64,000 nt of DNA. It comes from Sphingomonas sp. LT1P40 (lineage in GTDB: Bacteria; Pseudomonadota; Alphaproteobacteria; Sphingomonadales; Sphingomonadaceae). Each line of letters begins with the position of its first letter. The first letter of the stretch is position 1. The stretch covers positions 558,001 through 622,000 of the forward strand of contig NZ_JAXOJT010000002.1 in the NCBI RefSeq assembly GCF_036663835.1, written 5' to 3'. Under the pieces are notes generated by a model, which was given only the letters and a program-made list of their open reading frames with translations, was not told the origin of the DNA and did no database searches. The position numbers and the translations under genes are program-made. This document shows positions 55,042-63,154 of the stretch, piece after piece.

Positions 55042-55689
55042 TCAGGCGCGCAGGCAGCCCGACCAAGCATAGCCGCGCAGGAGCGGCTGAAATGCCGGGA
55101 TCAGGCCATTGGCCATCGCGATATGCTTGAGCGCCACCGGCAATTCCCGGCGCGGGCTGACATGAAAGCGTTCGAGCCAAGCGAACAGGCTTGCCCGCCA
55201 CCAACGCGGCAGCCGCTCCTGCTGTCCGAAATCGACGATGTGCAACTGTCCGGCGGGGGCCAGCGCGCCTGCCGCGCGTTCGATCGCGGCGGTCCAGTCG
55301 GGGATCATCGACAGCGTATAGCTCAGGAATACCCGATCGAACCCGGTGACGCCGAACGCCGCCACATTGAACGCAGCGGCATCGCCCTGCGCCAGCGTAA
55401 TGCGGTCGCTCAGCCCCGCTTTCGCCACCTTCGCGCGCGCCGTGGTCAGCATCGCCTCCGAAATATCGAGGCCGTAGAAATGTGCCTTCGGCCAGCGCCG
55501 TGCTGCCGCGATCAGGTTGCGCGCGGTGCCGCAGCCAACCTCCAGCACCGCCCCTCCCGGTGGCGGGTTCAGCGTGTCGATCAGCCGATCGCGGCCCAGC
55601 AGGTAATATTTGCGGGTCAGATCATAAATGTGCCGCTGCGCCGCATAGACACCGTCCATGTGCGCGGCATGGCGCGTGTCTGGCATCAT
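55042..55689 (-). CDS. btaB: SAM:diacylglycerylhomoserine N-methyltransferase (BtaB)
   Basis: 215 residues from the ATGATG at 55689. SAM motif 'VLEVGCGTARN', then 'LSYTLSMIPDWTAAIERA', which is characteristic of BtaB. It adds three methyl groups to diacylglycerylhomoserine, giving the betaine lipid DGTS. The start overlaps the stop of btaA (ATGA), and the pair defines the function. Cytosolic face of the membrane. Confidence 0.88.
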   Translation of the reverse strand: MMPDTRHAAHMDGVYAAQRHIYDLTRKYYLLGRDRLIDTLNPPPGGAVLEVGCGTARNLIAAARRWPKAHFYGLDISEAMLTTARAKVAKAGLSDRITLAQGDAAAFNVAAFGVTGFDRVFLSYTLSMIPDWTAAIERAAGALAPAGQLHIVDFGQQERLPRWWRASLFAWLERFHVSPRRELPVALKHIAMANGLIPAFQPLLRGYAWSGCLRA

Positions 55690-56921
55690 GGCTTCAGCCG
55701 ATACAGATGCACCCCGCCATAGATGGCGGAACGGTCGCGTGCGGTGAAATCGAGCGACTCGGCTGCGGCATAGTCCCAGCGGTTCAGGATCGCGTCGGGC
55801 ACTCGCCCGGGCAACAAGGTTGGCGCAGCGGCGGTGCGGAACAGCACGCGCGAACCGGGTTTCGCGGTGCGGGTGATCTCGCGCCACAGCCGCTCCAGCT
55901 GCGCATCGGTCATCCAGTCCTGCGCATCGAGCAGGATATAGCGGTCGAGCGACGCGTCCGGCATCGATTCGAGATAGTCGGCAAAATTCTGGTGCCGCAC
56001 CTCGACCCGATCCGCGCGCTCACGCACCATTTCGTAATTGGCCGGACGCAGATAGGGCGGCAACGGAGCATCGACCCCTTCGCCATAACCGCGTCCGAAC
56101 GCCTGCCACGCGAAATAATTGTCCGACAGGTCGAAGTCGCACGCCAGCTTCTCCAATCGCCGCCGCAGCACCGCGCCCATGCCGCGCGGATCGTCCCCGG
56201 CCAGCGCCTCATATTGCGCGGGCGGGATGCCCAGCCCGAACAGCGATGCCGGCTGGTCGATCAGCCAGCGCACGAAGCGCTTGTCGAACATCGGCGCGAG
56301 CCGGGTCTCGAAGATTTCTCGCTGCTCCTCGGGCGTCTTTGCCGCCAGAATCTCGCGCGGATCGATGCGGTACAGTTTGGCGAGCAAATGCGCCGCGCCG
56401 ATGAAATTGCCGAGCAGTCCGCGTTTGTAGAAGCCGCCTGCAAAGCCGCCAATCCGCCGCCGCCCGACCAGATCGCGCCCTTCCCAATAGGCGCGCGTCG
56501 TCTCGTCCAGATGCGGGCAAATATGCGCGCGATAATCGGCGACGTTATCGGGCCGGTTGGCTTGGCCGAAAAACCGGTGGAACGCGGCATGATCGGGAAG
56601 GCGCTGCGCCGCAGCGACTTTCAGCTTGTTGAGCGCGATATGCGCGGTGTTCAGATCGACGGCGGTGATCCTGGCGGGGTTGGCGGTCAGATAGGACAGG
56701 ACGTTGCAACCGCCGCTGGCGATGGTCACGACATGGCAATCCGGCGTGATCGCCAGCGCGGCCATATCGACCTCCGGGTCTTCCCAAATCTGCGCATAGA
56801 CCAGCCCGCGAAAGGCGAAGGTGAAGGCGCGCTCGAGCAGCCCCTCGCGGCTCAGCTGGTCGTGGCGATGCACGGCGGCACGCACCGCGCGGTTGCGCGG
56901 CTGGGGGGCAGTCGATCCCAT
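55686..56921 (-). CDS. btaA: SAM:diacylglycerol 3-amino-3-carboxypropyltransferase (BtaA)
   Basis: 411 residues of the DUF3419/BtaA family. 'GLVYAQIWEDPEVDMAAL', 'IASGGCNVLSYLTANPARI' (SAM loop) and 'LLDAQDWM' are landmarks. It moves the aminocarboxypropyl group of SAM to diacylglycerol. With btaB it lets the cell replace phosphatidylglycerol/ethanolamine by a phosphorus-free lipid when phosphate is scarce. Confidence 0.9.
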   Translation of the reverse strand: MGSTAPQPRNRAVRAAVHRHDQLSREGLLERAFTFAFRGLVYAQIWEDPEVDMAALAITPDCHVVTIASGGCNVLSYLTANPARITAVDLNTAHIALNKLKVAAAQRLPDHAAFHRFFGQANRPDNVADYRAHICPHLDETTRAYWEGRDLVGRRRIGGFAGGFYKRGLLGNFIGAAHLLAKLYRIDPREILAAKTPEEQREIFETRLAPMFDKRFVRWLIDQPASLFGLGIPPAQYEALAGDDPRGMGAVLRRRLEKLACDFDLSDNYFAWQAFGRGYGEGVDAPLPPYLRPANYEMVRERADRVEVRHQNFADYLESMPDASLDRYILLDAQDWMTDAQLERLWREITRTAKPGSRVLFRTAAAPTLLPGRVPDAILNRWDYAAAESLDFTARDRSAIYGGVHLYRLKP

Positions 56922-56979
56922 GGGCAGGCTCCTCGGGGTGTTCCGGGGTCGCCCTTACCGACGCTACGTTTCAGTGCAG

Positions 56980-56997
56980 CGACGGATCAATGACGAA
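56980..56997 (-). promoter_or_regulatory. Weak Pho-box-like sequence before btaA
   Basis: On the minus strand, TCGTCAT-TGAT-CCGTCGC lies about 60-75 nt before the btaA start and resembles two CTGTCAT half-sites with a 4-nt spacer (5 and 4 of 7 matches). Suggestive only. Confidence 0.3.
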
Positions 56998-57006
56998 ACC
57001 GTCACA

Positions 57007-57468
57007 TCAATCCCGGCAATATCCTTCGCCGACGCTGACGATCAGGCAATCCTTCTTGCCCGCCAGATACTTCAGGTCGGTCGACTCGCCGTCGCCGGGG
57101 ACCAATTCCTGCGGACCATCCGGGCGCGTGAAGGTGATGCCGCGCTGACTCGCCACGCCGTCGAACGTGCCGGTCATGTCATCGTCCAGTCCATATTTAT
57201 TGGTCAGCCGATAGCGGCCGGGCGTGGTCGCATCCTTTTCGATCGTCAGCACCAGCCCCTCGACGCCGATCCATTTGCCGACCCATGCATCGCGGTTCGG
57301 GGCTTCCTTGGCCTTTTCACTTTCCTTGGCGCGGTCGGTAACGTTCTCCGCCATCGCCTCGGCATTGGCGACGGCATTCTCGACCAGAGCGGCCTGCTGC
57401 TCGTTGCTCATTTCGCTGCACGCCGTCGTCGCCAGCGCTGCCGCGATCACCACCCAGATACGCATCAT
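57007..57468 (-). CDS. Hypothetical lipoprotein
   Basis: 153 residues from ATG 57468 with GGGGAG before it; lipobox ATTAC with Cys17. An Ala/Glu-rich helical stretch (20-55) leads to a beta domain with 'WVGKWIGVEGLVLTIEK' and 'YRLTNKYGLDDDMTGTFDG', a lipocalin-like or META-like pattern. Cys residues near the end may pair. No enzymatic motif. Divergent from rpiB. Confidence 0.7.
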   Translation of the reverse strand: MMRIWVVIAAALATTACSEMSNEQQAALVENAVANAEAMAENVTDRAKESEKAKEAPNRDAWVGKWIGVEGLVLTIEKDATTPGRYRLTNKYGLDDDMTGTFDGVASQRGITFTRPDGPQELVPGDGESTDLKYLAGKKDCLIVSVGEGYCRD

Positions 57469-57570
57469 ACACTCCCCTAAGCACACTCATAAGATCGGGT
57501 GTAGCCTTGCGCGCAACAAACGCCTAGAGACCGCGCCATCACATCGTTTGAGGGTCGAACCACGCTTCCC

Positions 57571-58008
57571 ATGCGCATCGCCATCGCTTCGGATCACGCC
57601 GCCCTCGACCTCAAGGCGGTGCTCGCCGACTGGTTGCGCGGCGAAGGTCATGACGTGTCCGACCTCGGCCCGGACAGCACCGCCAGCGTCGATTACCCCG
57701 ATTACGGCTACAAGCTTGCCCGCGCCATCGCGGCGGGCGAGGCGGAGCGCGGCATTGCGCTGTGCGGCAGCGGCATCGGCATCTCGATCTCGGTCAACCG
57801 TAACGCGCAAGCGCGGTGCGCGCTGGTATCGGAGCCGCTCTCCGCCGCCCTCGCGCGCGAACACAACGACGCCAACGTCATCGCCATGGGCGCCCGGCTG
57901 ATCGGCCCCGAAATGGCGAAAGCCTGCGTCACCGCCTTCCTCGCCACCGCATTCGGCGGCGATCGTCACCAGCGCCGCGTCGACAAACTGACCGCGCCCG
58001 AGCTGTAA
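57571..58008 (+). CDS. rpiB: Ribose 5-phosphate isomerase B
   Basis: 145 residues. '[13 protein letters not shown]' and '[13 protein letters not shown]' are the RpiB motifs. Interconverts ribose 5-phosphate and ribulose 5-phosphate. Followed by glyA after 10 nt. Confidence 0.95.
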   Translation: MRIAIASDHAALDLKAVLADWLRGEGHDVSDLGPDSTASVDYPDYGYKLARAIAAGEAERGIALCGSGIGISISVNRNAQARCALVSEPLSAALAREHNDANVIAMGARLIGPEMAKACVTAFLATAFGGDRHQRRVDKLTAPEL

Positions 58009-58018
58009 GGATAGTCCT

Positions 58019-59326
58019 ATGAGCACCAATCCAATCTCCGCCGTCCAGCCGGATGGCTTCTTCACCCAGACCCTCGCCGATGCCGATCCCGCCGTGTTCG
58101 CGGGCGTCGCGCATGAGCTTGAGCGCGAGCAATATCAAATCGAACTGATCGCCAGCGAAAACATAGTGTCGAAAGCGGTGCTGGAGGCGCAGGGTTCGGT
58201 CTTCACCAACAAATATGCGGAGGGGTATCCCGGCAAGCGCTATTATCAGGGCTGTCACCCCTCGGACGAGGTCGAGCAGTTGGCCATCGACCGGGCGAAG
58301 CAACTGTTCGGCTGCGACTTCGCCAACGTCCAGCCGCATTCGGGCGCGCAGGCGAACGGCGCGGTGATGCTGGCGCTGGCCAAGCCCGGCGACACGATCA
58401 TGGGCCTCAGCCTCGATGCTGGCGGCCATCTCACCCACGGCGCGCGCGCGGCGCTCAGCGGCAAATGGTTCAACGCAGTCCAGTACGGCGTGAAGCCCGA
58501 CGATCATCTGATCGATTACGATCAGGTCGCGGCACTGGCACGCGAACATAACCCGCGCATCATCATCGCGGGTGGTTCGGCCTATCCGCGCCATATCGAC
58601 TTCGCCAGGTTCCGCGCGATTGCGGATGAGGTCGGCGCGATCTTCTTCGTCGACATGGCGCATTTCGCCGGCCTGGTCGCGGGCGGCGTCCATCCCACCC
58701 CGTTCGGCCACGCGCATGTCGTCACCACGACGACGCACAAGACGCTGCGCGGCCCGCGCGGCGGCGCGATCTTCACCGATGACGAAGCCATTGCGAAGAA
58801 GATCAACAGCGCGGTGTTCCCCGGCCTTCAGGGCGGCCCGCTGATGCACGTCATCGCGGCAAAGGCGGTCGCGTTCGGCGAGGCGTTGAAGCCCGATTTC
58901 AAGAGCTATGCCGCCGCCGTGGTGGAGAATGCCAAAGTGCTGGCCGCCACGCTGAACGAGCGTGGATGCGACCTCGTCTCCGGCGGCACCGACACGCATC
59001 TGGCGCTGGTCGACCTGACGCCGCTGGGTGTGACTGGCAAGGATGCGGACGAGGCGCTGGAGCGGGCCGCGATCACCTGTAACAAGAACGGCATCCCCAA
59101 CGATCCTTTGCCCCCGGTCAAGACCAGCGGCATCCGCGTCGGCAGCCCGGCAGGCACCACGCGCGGCTTTGGCCCCGCCGAGTTCCGCGAGATCGGCAAT
59201 ATGGTCGCCGACGTGCTTGACGGTCTGCGCGCCAAGGGCGAGGGCGGTGACCCGCAAGTCGAGGCCAATGTCCGTACCCGTGTCCGCACCCTGTGCGAAC
59301 GCTTCCCGATCTACCCGGAGGGTTGA
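58019..59326 (+). CDS. glyA: Serine hydroxymethyltransferase
   Basis: 435 residues. The PLP lysine is in '[14 protein letters not shown]', with '[14 protein letters not shown]' and '[10 protein letters not shown]' upstream. It makes glycine and methylene-THF from serine. AAGGATAGTCC precedes the ATG. rpiB-glyA-nrdR is a common order in sphingomonads. Confidence 0.97.
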   Translation: MSTNPISAVQPDGFFTQTLADADPAVFAGVAHELEREQYQIELIASENIVSKAVLEAQGSVFTNKYAEGYPGKRYYQGCHPSDEVEQLAIDRAKQLFGCDFANVQPHSGAQANGAVMLALAKPGDTIMGLSLDAGGHLTHGARAALSGKWFNAVQYGVKPDDHLIDYDQVAALAREHNPRIIIAGGSAYPRHIDFARFRAIADEVGAIFFVDMAHFAGLVAGGVHPTPFGHAHVVTTTTHKTLRGPRGGAIFTDDEAIAKKINSAVFPGLQGGPLMHVIAAKAVAFGEALKPDFKSYAAAVVENAKVLAATLNERGCDLVSGGTDTHLALVDLTPLGVTGKDADEALERAAITCNKNGIPNDPLPPVKTSGIRVGSPAGTTRGFGPAEFREIGNMVADVLDGLRAKGEGGDPQVEANVRTRVRTLCERFPIYPEG

Positions 59327-59336
59327 TGTTCAATCT

Positions 59337-59447
59337 CCCTCTCCCCGCTGGGGAGAGGGCCGGGGTGAGGGGGAGGGGTCTCACCGAGACCGCTCTCTCT
59401 GCGAGCCCCCGGCCCCTCTCCCAACCCTCTCCCCAGTGGGGAGAGGG
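59337..59447. repeat. Palindromic intergenic repeat, copy B
   Basis: 111 nt with the same plan as copy A at 50605-50716: left hairpin CCCTCTCCCC-GCT-GGGGAGAGGG (59337-59359), right hairpin CCCTCTCCCC-AGT-GGGGAGAGGG (59425-59447). The middle carries TCTCACCGAGACC, which in reverse reads GGTCTCGGTGAGA, matching the core of copy A, so B lies in the opposite direction. It fills the whole glyA-nrdR gap and its right arm holds the nrdR ribosome binding site. Confidence 0.85.
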
Positions 59448-59452
59448 CTAAG

Positions 59453-59920
59453 ATGCGCTGTCCGTTCTGCGGTAACGAAGACTCACAGGTAAAGGATAGC
59501 CGCCCCACCGAAGACGGGGCGGCGATCCGTCGGCGGCGTCAGTGCGAAGCGTGCGCGGCGCGCTTCACGACGTTCGAGCGTATCCAGTTGCGCGAACTGA
59601 CTGTCTTGAAGTCTGAAGATAAGCGAGAACCATTCGAGCGCGACAAGCTGGTCCGCTCGGTGTCGATCGCGTGCAGCAAGCGACCGATCAACCCGACCCA
59701 GATCGAAAAGCTCGTCTCCGGCATTCAACGTCAGCTGGAGACGCTGGGCGACCCCGAAATCCCGTCGCAGCGCATTGGCGAACTGGTGATGGACGGACTT
59801 AAGGGCCTCGATTCGGTCGCCTATATCCGCTTCGCCAGCGTCTATCGCGACTTCCGCGAAGCCAAGGATTTCGAGGCGTTCGCCAGCAGCGTTGCCGAGG
59901 TCGCGGGCGAGCGCAAATGA
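59453..59920 (+). CDS. nrdR: Transcriptional repressor NrdR
   Basis: 155 residues. Zinc ribbon 'CPFCG' ... 'CEAC' at the N-terminus, then the ATP-cone ('[19 protein letters not shown]'). Represses ribonucleotide reductase genes when dATP is high. The ATG at 59453 has GGGAGAGGG ending 5 nt before it, which belongs to the repeat's right arm. The stop overlaps the trmJ start (ATGA). Confidence 0.96.
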   Translation: MRCPFCGNEDSQVKDSRPTEDGAAIRRRRQCEACAARFTTFERIQLRELTVLKSEDKREPFERDKLVRSVSIACSKRPINPTQIEKLVSGIQRQLETLGDPEIPSQRIGELVMDGLKGLDSVAYIRFASVYRDFREAKDFEAFASSVAEVAGERK

Positions 59921-60639
59921 CGGCGCCTAACCCGGTCATCGTCCTCGTCCGCCCGCAACTGGGCGAGAATATCGGCAAGGCGGCGCGCGCCATGCTCAAT
60001 TTCGGTCTCACCGAAATGCGCCTCGTCACCCCGCGCGACGGCTGGCCCAACCCCTCCGCCGGTCCCGCCGCCAGCGGGGCCGATAGTGTGCTGGCCGACG
60101 CGCAGGTTTATGACAGCGTCGCCGATGCCGTCGCCGATTGCCCGCACGTCTATGCCACCACGGTGCGCAAGCGCGGCGTGACCAAGCCGGTGGTCAACCC
60201 CGCCGAAGCCGCCGCTGAGATTCATGGGGCAGTGGGCAGGTCCGCGATCCTGTTCGGCGCGGAGCGTTCCGGTCTGGCGACTGAGGACGTCAACCTCGCC
60301 CGCACGATCCTGACCGTGCCTATCAACCCTGTCTTCGGCTCGCTCAACCTGGCGCAGGCCGTCATCCTCGTCGCCTATGAATGGTCGAAGGGGGAGGGGC
60401 TGGCGCAACCGCCGCGCACCGACCTCCACCCGCCCGCCCCGCAGGACGAACTGGAGGGCATGATCGGCCATTTCGAGCGCCTGCTCGCCGATACCGGCTA
60501 TTACTACCCGCCCGAGCGCGAGAATGTGTCGCGCCTGACGCTGCGCAACCTCCTGACCAAGCCGGCCTGGACGGCACAGGAGGTGCGCACGATGCGCGGG
60601 GTGCTGTCCGCACTACAGGGCAAGAAGCAGCCCAAGTAA
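59917..60639 (+). CDS. trmJ: tRNA methyltransferase TrmJ (SpoU family)
   Basis: 240 residues. '[20 protein letters not shown]' and '[10 protein letters not shown]' and '[19 protein letters not shown]' are the three SPOUT motifs. It 2'-O-methylates nucleotide 32 of tRNA. Coupled to nrdR. Confidence 0.92.
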   Translation: MTAPNPVIVLVRPQLGENIGKAARAMLNFGLTEMRLVTPRDGWPNPSAGPAASGADSVLADAQVYDSVADAVADCPHVYATTVRKRGVTKPVVNPAEAAAEIHGAVGRSAILFGAERSGLATEDVNLARTILTVPINPVFGSLNLAQAVILVAYEWSKGEGLAQPPRTDLHPPAPQDELEGMIGHFERLLADTGYYYPPERENVSRLTLRNLLTKPAWTAQEVRTMRGVLSALQGKKQPK

Positions 60640-60708
60640 ACCGAAGCACTTGGAAACGCTGCACACTGGAGTTACAGTTGGGACATTCGACCAAAGGGAT
60701 TCCCGCTC

Positions 60709-60975
60709 ATGTTCAGCTTTGCCGCCCTGTTGCTTGCCGCTTCGCCGATGCCCGCAACGCCCGTTTCGCAGCCCGAGACCGAGGCTCCGGCCAAAGAGAA
60801 AAAGATCTGCCGTCGCGTCCAGACCGTTGGCACCCGCTTTGGCCCGCAGGTCTGCATGACGCGCAAGCGCTGGAACGAGATGCAGGCAGCGAATGCCGAG
60901 GATAATCGTCGCGTCCTCAAGGATTCCGAGCGGCAGGAGCGCGACGCCTATCTTCCCTACGCCAGACCAAACTGA
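60709..60975 (+). CDS. Small exported protein with CRR-GTRF-CM motif
   Basis: 88 residues. Short signal segment (about 1-20), then a Pro/Glu linker and 'ICRRVQTVGTRFGPQVCMTR', two cysteines around GTRF. Similar short secreted proteins are common in sphingomonads and unnamed. No other motif; a charged helix closes the protein. Confidence 0.72.
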   Translation: MFSFAALLLAASPMPATPVSQPETEAPAKEKKICRRVQTVGTRFGPQVCMTRKRWNEMQAANAEDNRRVLKDSERQERDAYLPYARPN

Positions 60976-60996
60976 GCCGTCGGCAGCCCCGGCGGC

Positions 60997-61025
60997 TTGA
61001 CTCCCATGGGGGCCGCCGCTAACCG
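60997..61025 (+). promoter_or_regulatory. Possible promoter for rpsD
   Basis: TTGACT (60997-61002), 17-nt spacer, TAACCG (61020-61025). The -35 is one base from consensus; the -10 is poor. Confidence 0.35.
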
Positions 61026-61039
61026 CGCCCCTTCGCAAT

Positions 61040-61086
61040 GGCCCTGCACTCCGGTGAAGCAGCGGCCCTGTGTCTTGTGACACAGG
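61040..61086 (+). promoter_or_regulatory. Structured rpsD leader: two adjacent hairpins
   Basis: The first stem pairs GGCCCTGC (61040-61047) with GCAG-C-GGCC (61059-61067), one bulged C. The second is a perfect 7-bp CTGTGTC-TTGT-GACACAG (61068-61085). They lie about 70 nt before the rpsD ATG and lack a T-run, so they are not a terminator. Because S4 regulates its own mRNA in other bacteria by binding a folded leader, an autoregulatory site is possible; that is inference. Confidence 0.4.
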
Positions 61087-61154
61087 CGGTACCGGAATCG
61101 CGATCAGGTGGGAAACCGCCCGGTCAACGTTGTTAGCTTTGTTTAGGAATTCCA

Positions 61155-61769
61155 ATGTCGAAGCGTTCAAGCGCCAAGTACAAGCTCGACCGTCGTATGG
61201 GCGAGAACATTTGGGGTCGCCCCAAATCGCCCGTCAACAAGCGCGAATATGGCCCCGGCCAGCACGGCCAGCGCCGCAAGGGCAAGGTGTCCGATTTCGG
61301 CATCCAGCTGCGCGCCAAGCAGAAGCTCAAGGGCTATTACGGCGACATCACCGAAAAGCAGTTCAAGCGTTCGTATGAAGATGCGTCGCGGATGAAGGGC
61401 GATACCGGCCAGAACCTGATTGGCCTGCTCGAGCAGCGCCTCGACATGATCGTCTATCGCGCGAAGTTCGTGCCCACGATCTTTGCCGCGCGCCAGCTGG
61501 TCAACCACGGCCACGTCAAGGTCAATGGCGAGAAGTGCAACATCGGTTCGCGCCGCATCAAGCCAGGCGAGACGGTCGAACTGGCACCCAAGGCCCAGGA
61601 AATGGCACTGGTGATCGAGGCGCAGAGCCTGGCCGAGCGCGACATCCCCGATTATGTCGCACCGGACGGCGCGTCGAAGATCACTTTCACCCGCGTGCCG
61701 ACCCTCGACGAGGTGCCGTATCCGGTGAAGATGGAACCGAACCTGGTCGTGGAATTCTACTCGCGCTAA
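61155..61769 (+). CDS. rpsD: 30S ribosomal protein S4
   Basis: 204 residues with '[19 protein letters not shown]' at the N-terminus and the S4 RNA-binding domain '[21 protein letters not shown]'. It starts 30S assembly by binding 16S rRNA. It stands alone, as usual in alphaproteobacteria, and is followed by a terminator at 61813. Confidence 0.98.
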   Translation: MSKRSSAKYKLDRRMGENIWGRPKSPVNKREYGPGQHGQRRKGKVSDFGIQLRAKQKLKGYYGDITEKQFKRSYEDASRMKGDTGQNLIGLLEQRLDMIVYRAKFVPTIFAARQLVNHGHVKVNGEKCNIGSRRIKPGETVELAPKAQEMALVIEAQSLAERDIPDYVAPDGASKITFTRVPTLDEVPYPVKMEPNLVVEFYSR

Positions 61770-61812
61770 TAGCAAGTATGCAGCAGCGTTTGGCTGCCTA
61801 CGAACGAAAAGG

Positions 61813-61841
61813 AAAAGGCGACTCATTTGGGTCGCCTTTTT
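61813..61841 (+). terminator. Intrinsic terminator after rpsD
   Basis: GGCGAC ... GTCGCC stem (6 bp, extended by AAAA/TTTT) with an 8-nt loop and a run of T (61837-61841). Confidence 0.85.
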
Positions 61842-61849
61842 CGCAATGG

Positions 61850-62299
61850 TCAGTTCTTCGCGAAGAAAACGCCGATAGCGGAGGCTGGCAGTGCTTGCAT
61901 GACGCCGATCACGATGTTCCAGTCTTGTAGTCGCTCGACTAAAATGCCTTGCTGCCCGCGGCTAAGGGCGAGCAGCGACACTATGATGACGATGACGAGA
62001 ACTAGCAGATAGAAAACGCTGGCCGTCAATGCCAATCGAAATAGGAATTTCATCTCCTCGGGCTTGGTATCGACCGTTTTTGGCGGACCGGCGAAATAAG
62101 CCACCGCGCCGGTCAACGTCATCGAAGGAAGGACGTGCGGCAGCAGCCACCCCAGCAACTCGTGTGTATCGCGCGAAACACTCGGCACCGCAGCCAAGCC
62201 GAGCACAAGCAGGATCAGCAACGCCCCGCCGAGCCACCAAACAAGAGTGATTAACCGGCGATATCGGCCTAAGCGCGCGGAGAGAACGGCATTGGTCAT
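61850..62299 (-). CDS. Hypothetical multi-span membrane protein
   Basis: 149 residues from ATG 62299, GGAG before it; the start overlaps the upstream stop (ATGA). Three or four membrane spans. The C-terminus 'LQDWNIVIGVMQALPASAIGVFFAKN' resembles small membrane proteins I have seen beside caspase-like or sensor genes in other bacteria ('LGPLQGLxxxxLGxFF'), but this is a memory of pattern only. AT-richer than neighbours. Second gene of a two-gene cassette. Confidence 0.65.
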   Translation of the reverse strand: MTNAVLSARLGRYRRLITLVWWLGGALLILLVLGLAAVPSVSRDTHELLGWLLPHVLPSMTLTGAVAYFAGPPKTVDTKPEEMKFLFRLALTASVFYLLVLVIVIIVSLLALSRGQQGILVERLQDWNIVIGVMQALPASAIGVFFAKN

Positions 62300-62988
62300 G
62301 GGCAAGCTCCGTTAACAATGGCGTTCAGACCGGCCCCTGCAAGATGTGCCTCCGGGCTGAGATGCGTCACACGTACGGCGTCGTCACCCAGCGTCTTGCG
62401 CTCATACTCATAGACGAACAGCTGTAGATGTTTGCCAGGGCCGGCCGCCGCATTCGCCAGACTTGGGGGCAGGCGGTAGGGGTTGTCTTGGAACAACGTG
62501 ATCGCCGTGCCGAAATCGGCTGCGGTGCTGTTGGTTGCCATATTGGGACCATAGACAAACAACAGTGCTCGATAGCGACCAGGCAGTGCTTTGCCGGTGA
62601 AGATATCCCAAAGGTTGTTCTTGAACGGACCGGTTTGCCAGCGCCTACCCGCAATAGCCTTACCGTCGTGGCCGATACTCTCGAATGCAGTCGCGATCGC
62701 AAAGCCGCCCGCAACGACAAATAACTTACGCCTATAAGCGCGAGTGTCGAGCTTCCCGTTCAACCAAGTTTCGACTTGACCAAGTGAGTGGGTGGCTGTG
62801 AAGCATCGTGAACTTAGGTTCTTCGAAACCGATGCGGCGGGTACCGCATTTAGCCGGGGGATCGCATGAAACGACGGGCCGGGGCCAGGGCCGGGTGGCA
62901 GCGTGTTGGGTCGCATCGCCATGCACCCGGTCAACAAGGATAACGTGAGCAGCCCGGTCGCTAATAGCGCTATAGTTCGAGATGGCAT
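62296..62988 (-). CDS. Hypothetical lipoprotein, first gene of an accessory pair
   Basis: 230 residues from ATG 62988 with AAGGAGATGCA before it; lipobox LTGC with Cys22. After a Pro/Gly linker there is a domain with 'GGFAIATAFESIGHDGKAI', 'GRYRALLFVYG', 'LQLFVYEYER' and 'HLAGAGLN'. The alternation of hydrophobic strands with these motifs suggests an alpha/beta fold. I cannot name it. Coupled to the membrane protein downstream; possibly acquired. Confidence 0.62.
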   Translation of the reverse strand: MPSRTIALLATGLLTLSLLTGCMAMRPNTLPPGPGPGPSFHAIPRLNAVPAASVSKNLSSRCFTATHSLGQVETWLNGKLDTRAYRRKLFVVAGGFAIATAFESIGHDGKAIAGRRWQTGPFKNNLWDIFTGKALPGRYRALLFVYGPNMATNSTAADFGTAITLFQDNPYRLPPSLANAAAGPGKHLQLFVYEYERKTLGDDAVRVTHLSPEAHLAGAGLNAIVNGACP

Positions 62989-63154
62989 TGCATCTCCTTC
63001 CCCGTTGCCAAGCTTATTCGAGATCGGCCAAATATCAAGCCAGCGAACTATCCGCATCTGTCAATCTTCCAGCCGATCTGTTCGCTCTTTCCCTTTGCGA
63101 GCGCCATCAAGTGCTGCCACAAGTCCTGCCCTGAAACACCCGGAGAAGATGTCG

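Noticed and set aside
57929..59257. 442-residue minus-strand frame opposite glyA
   Set aside because: Reverse shadow of GlyA, which has all its motifs.
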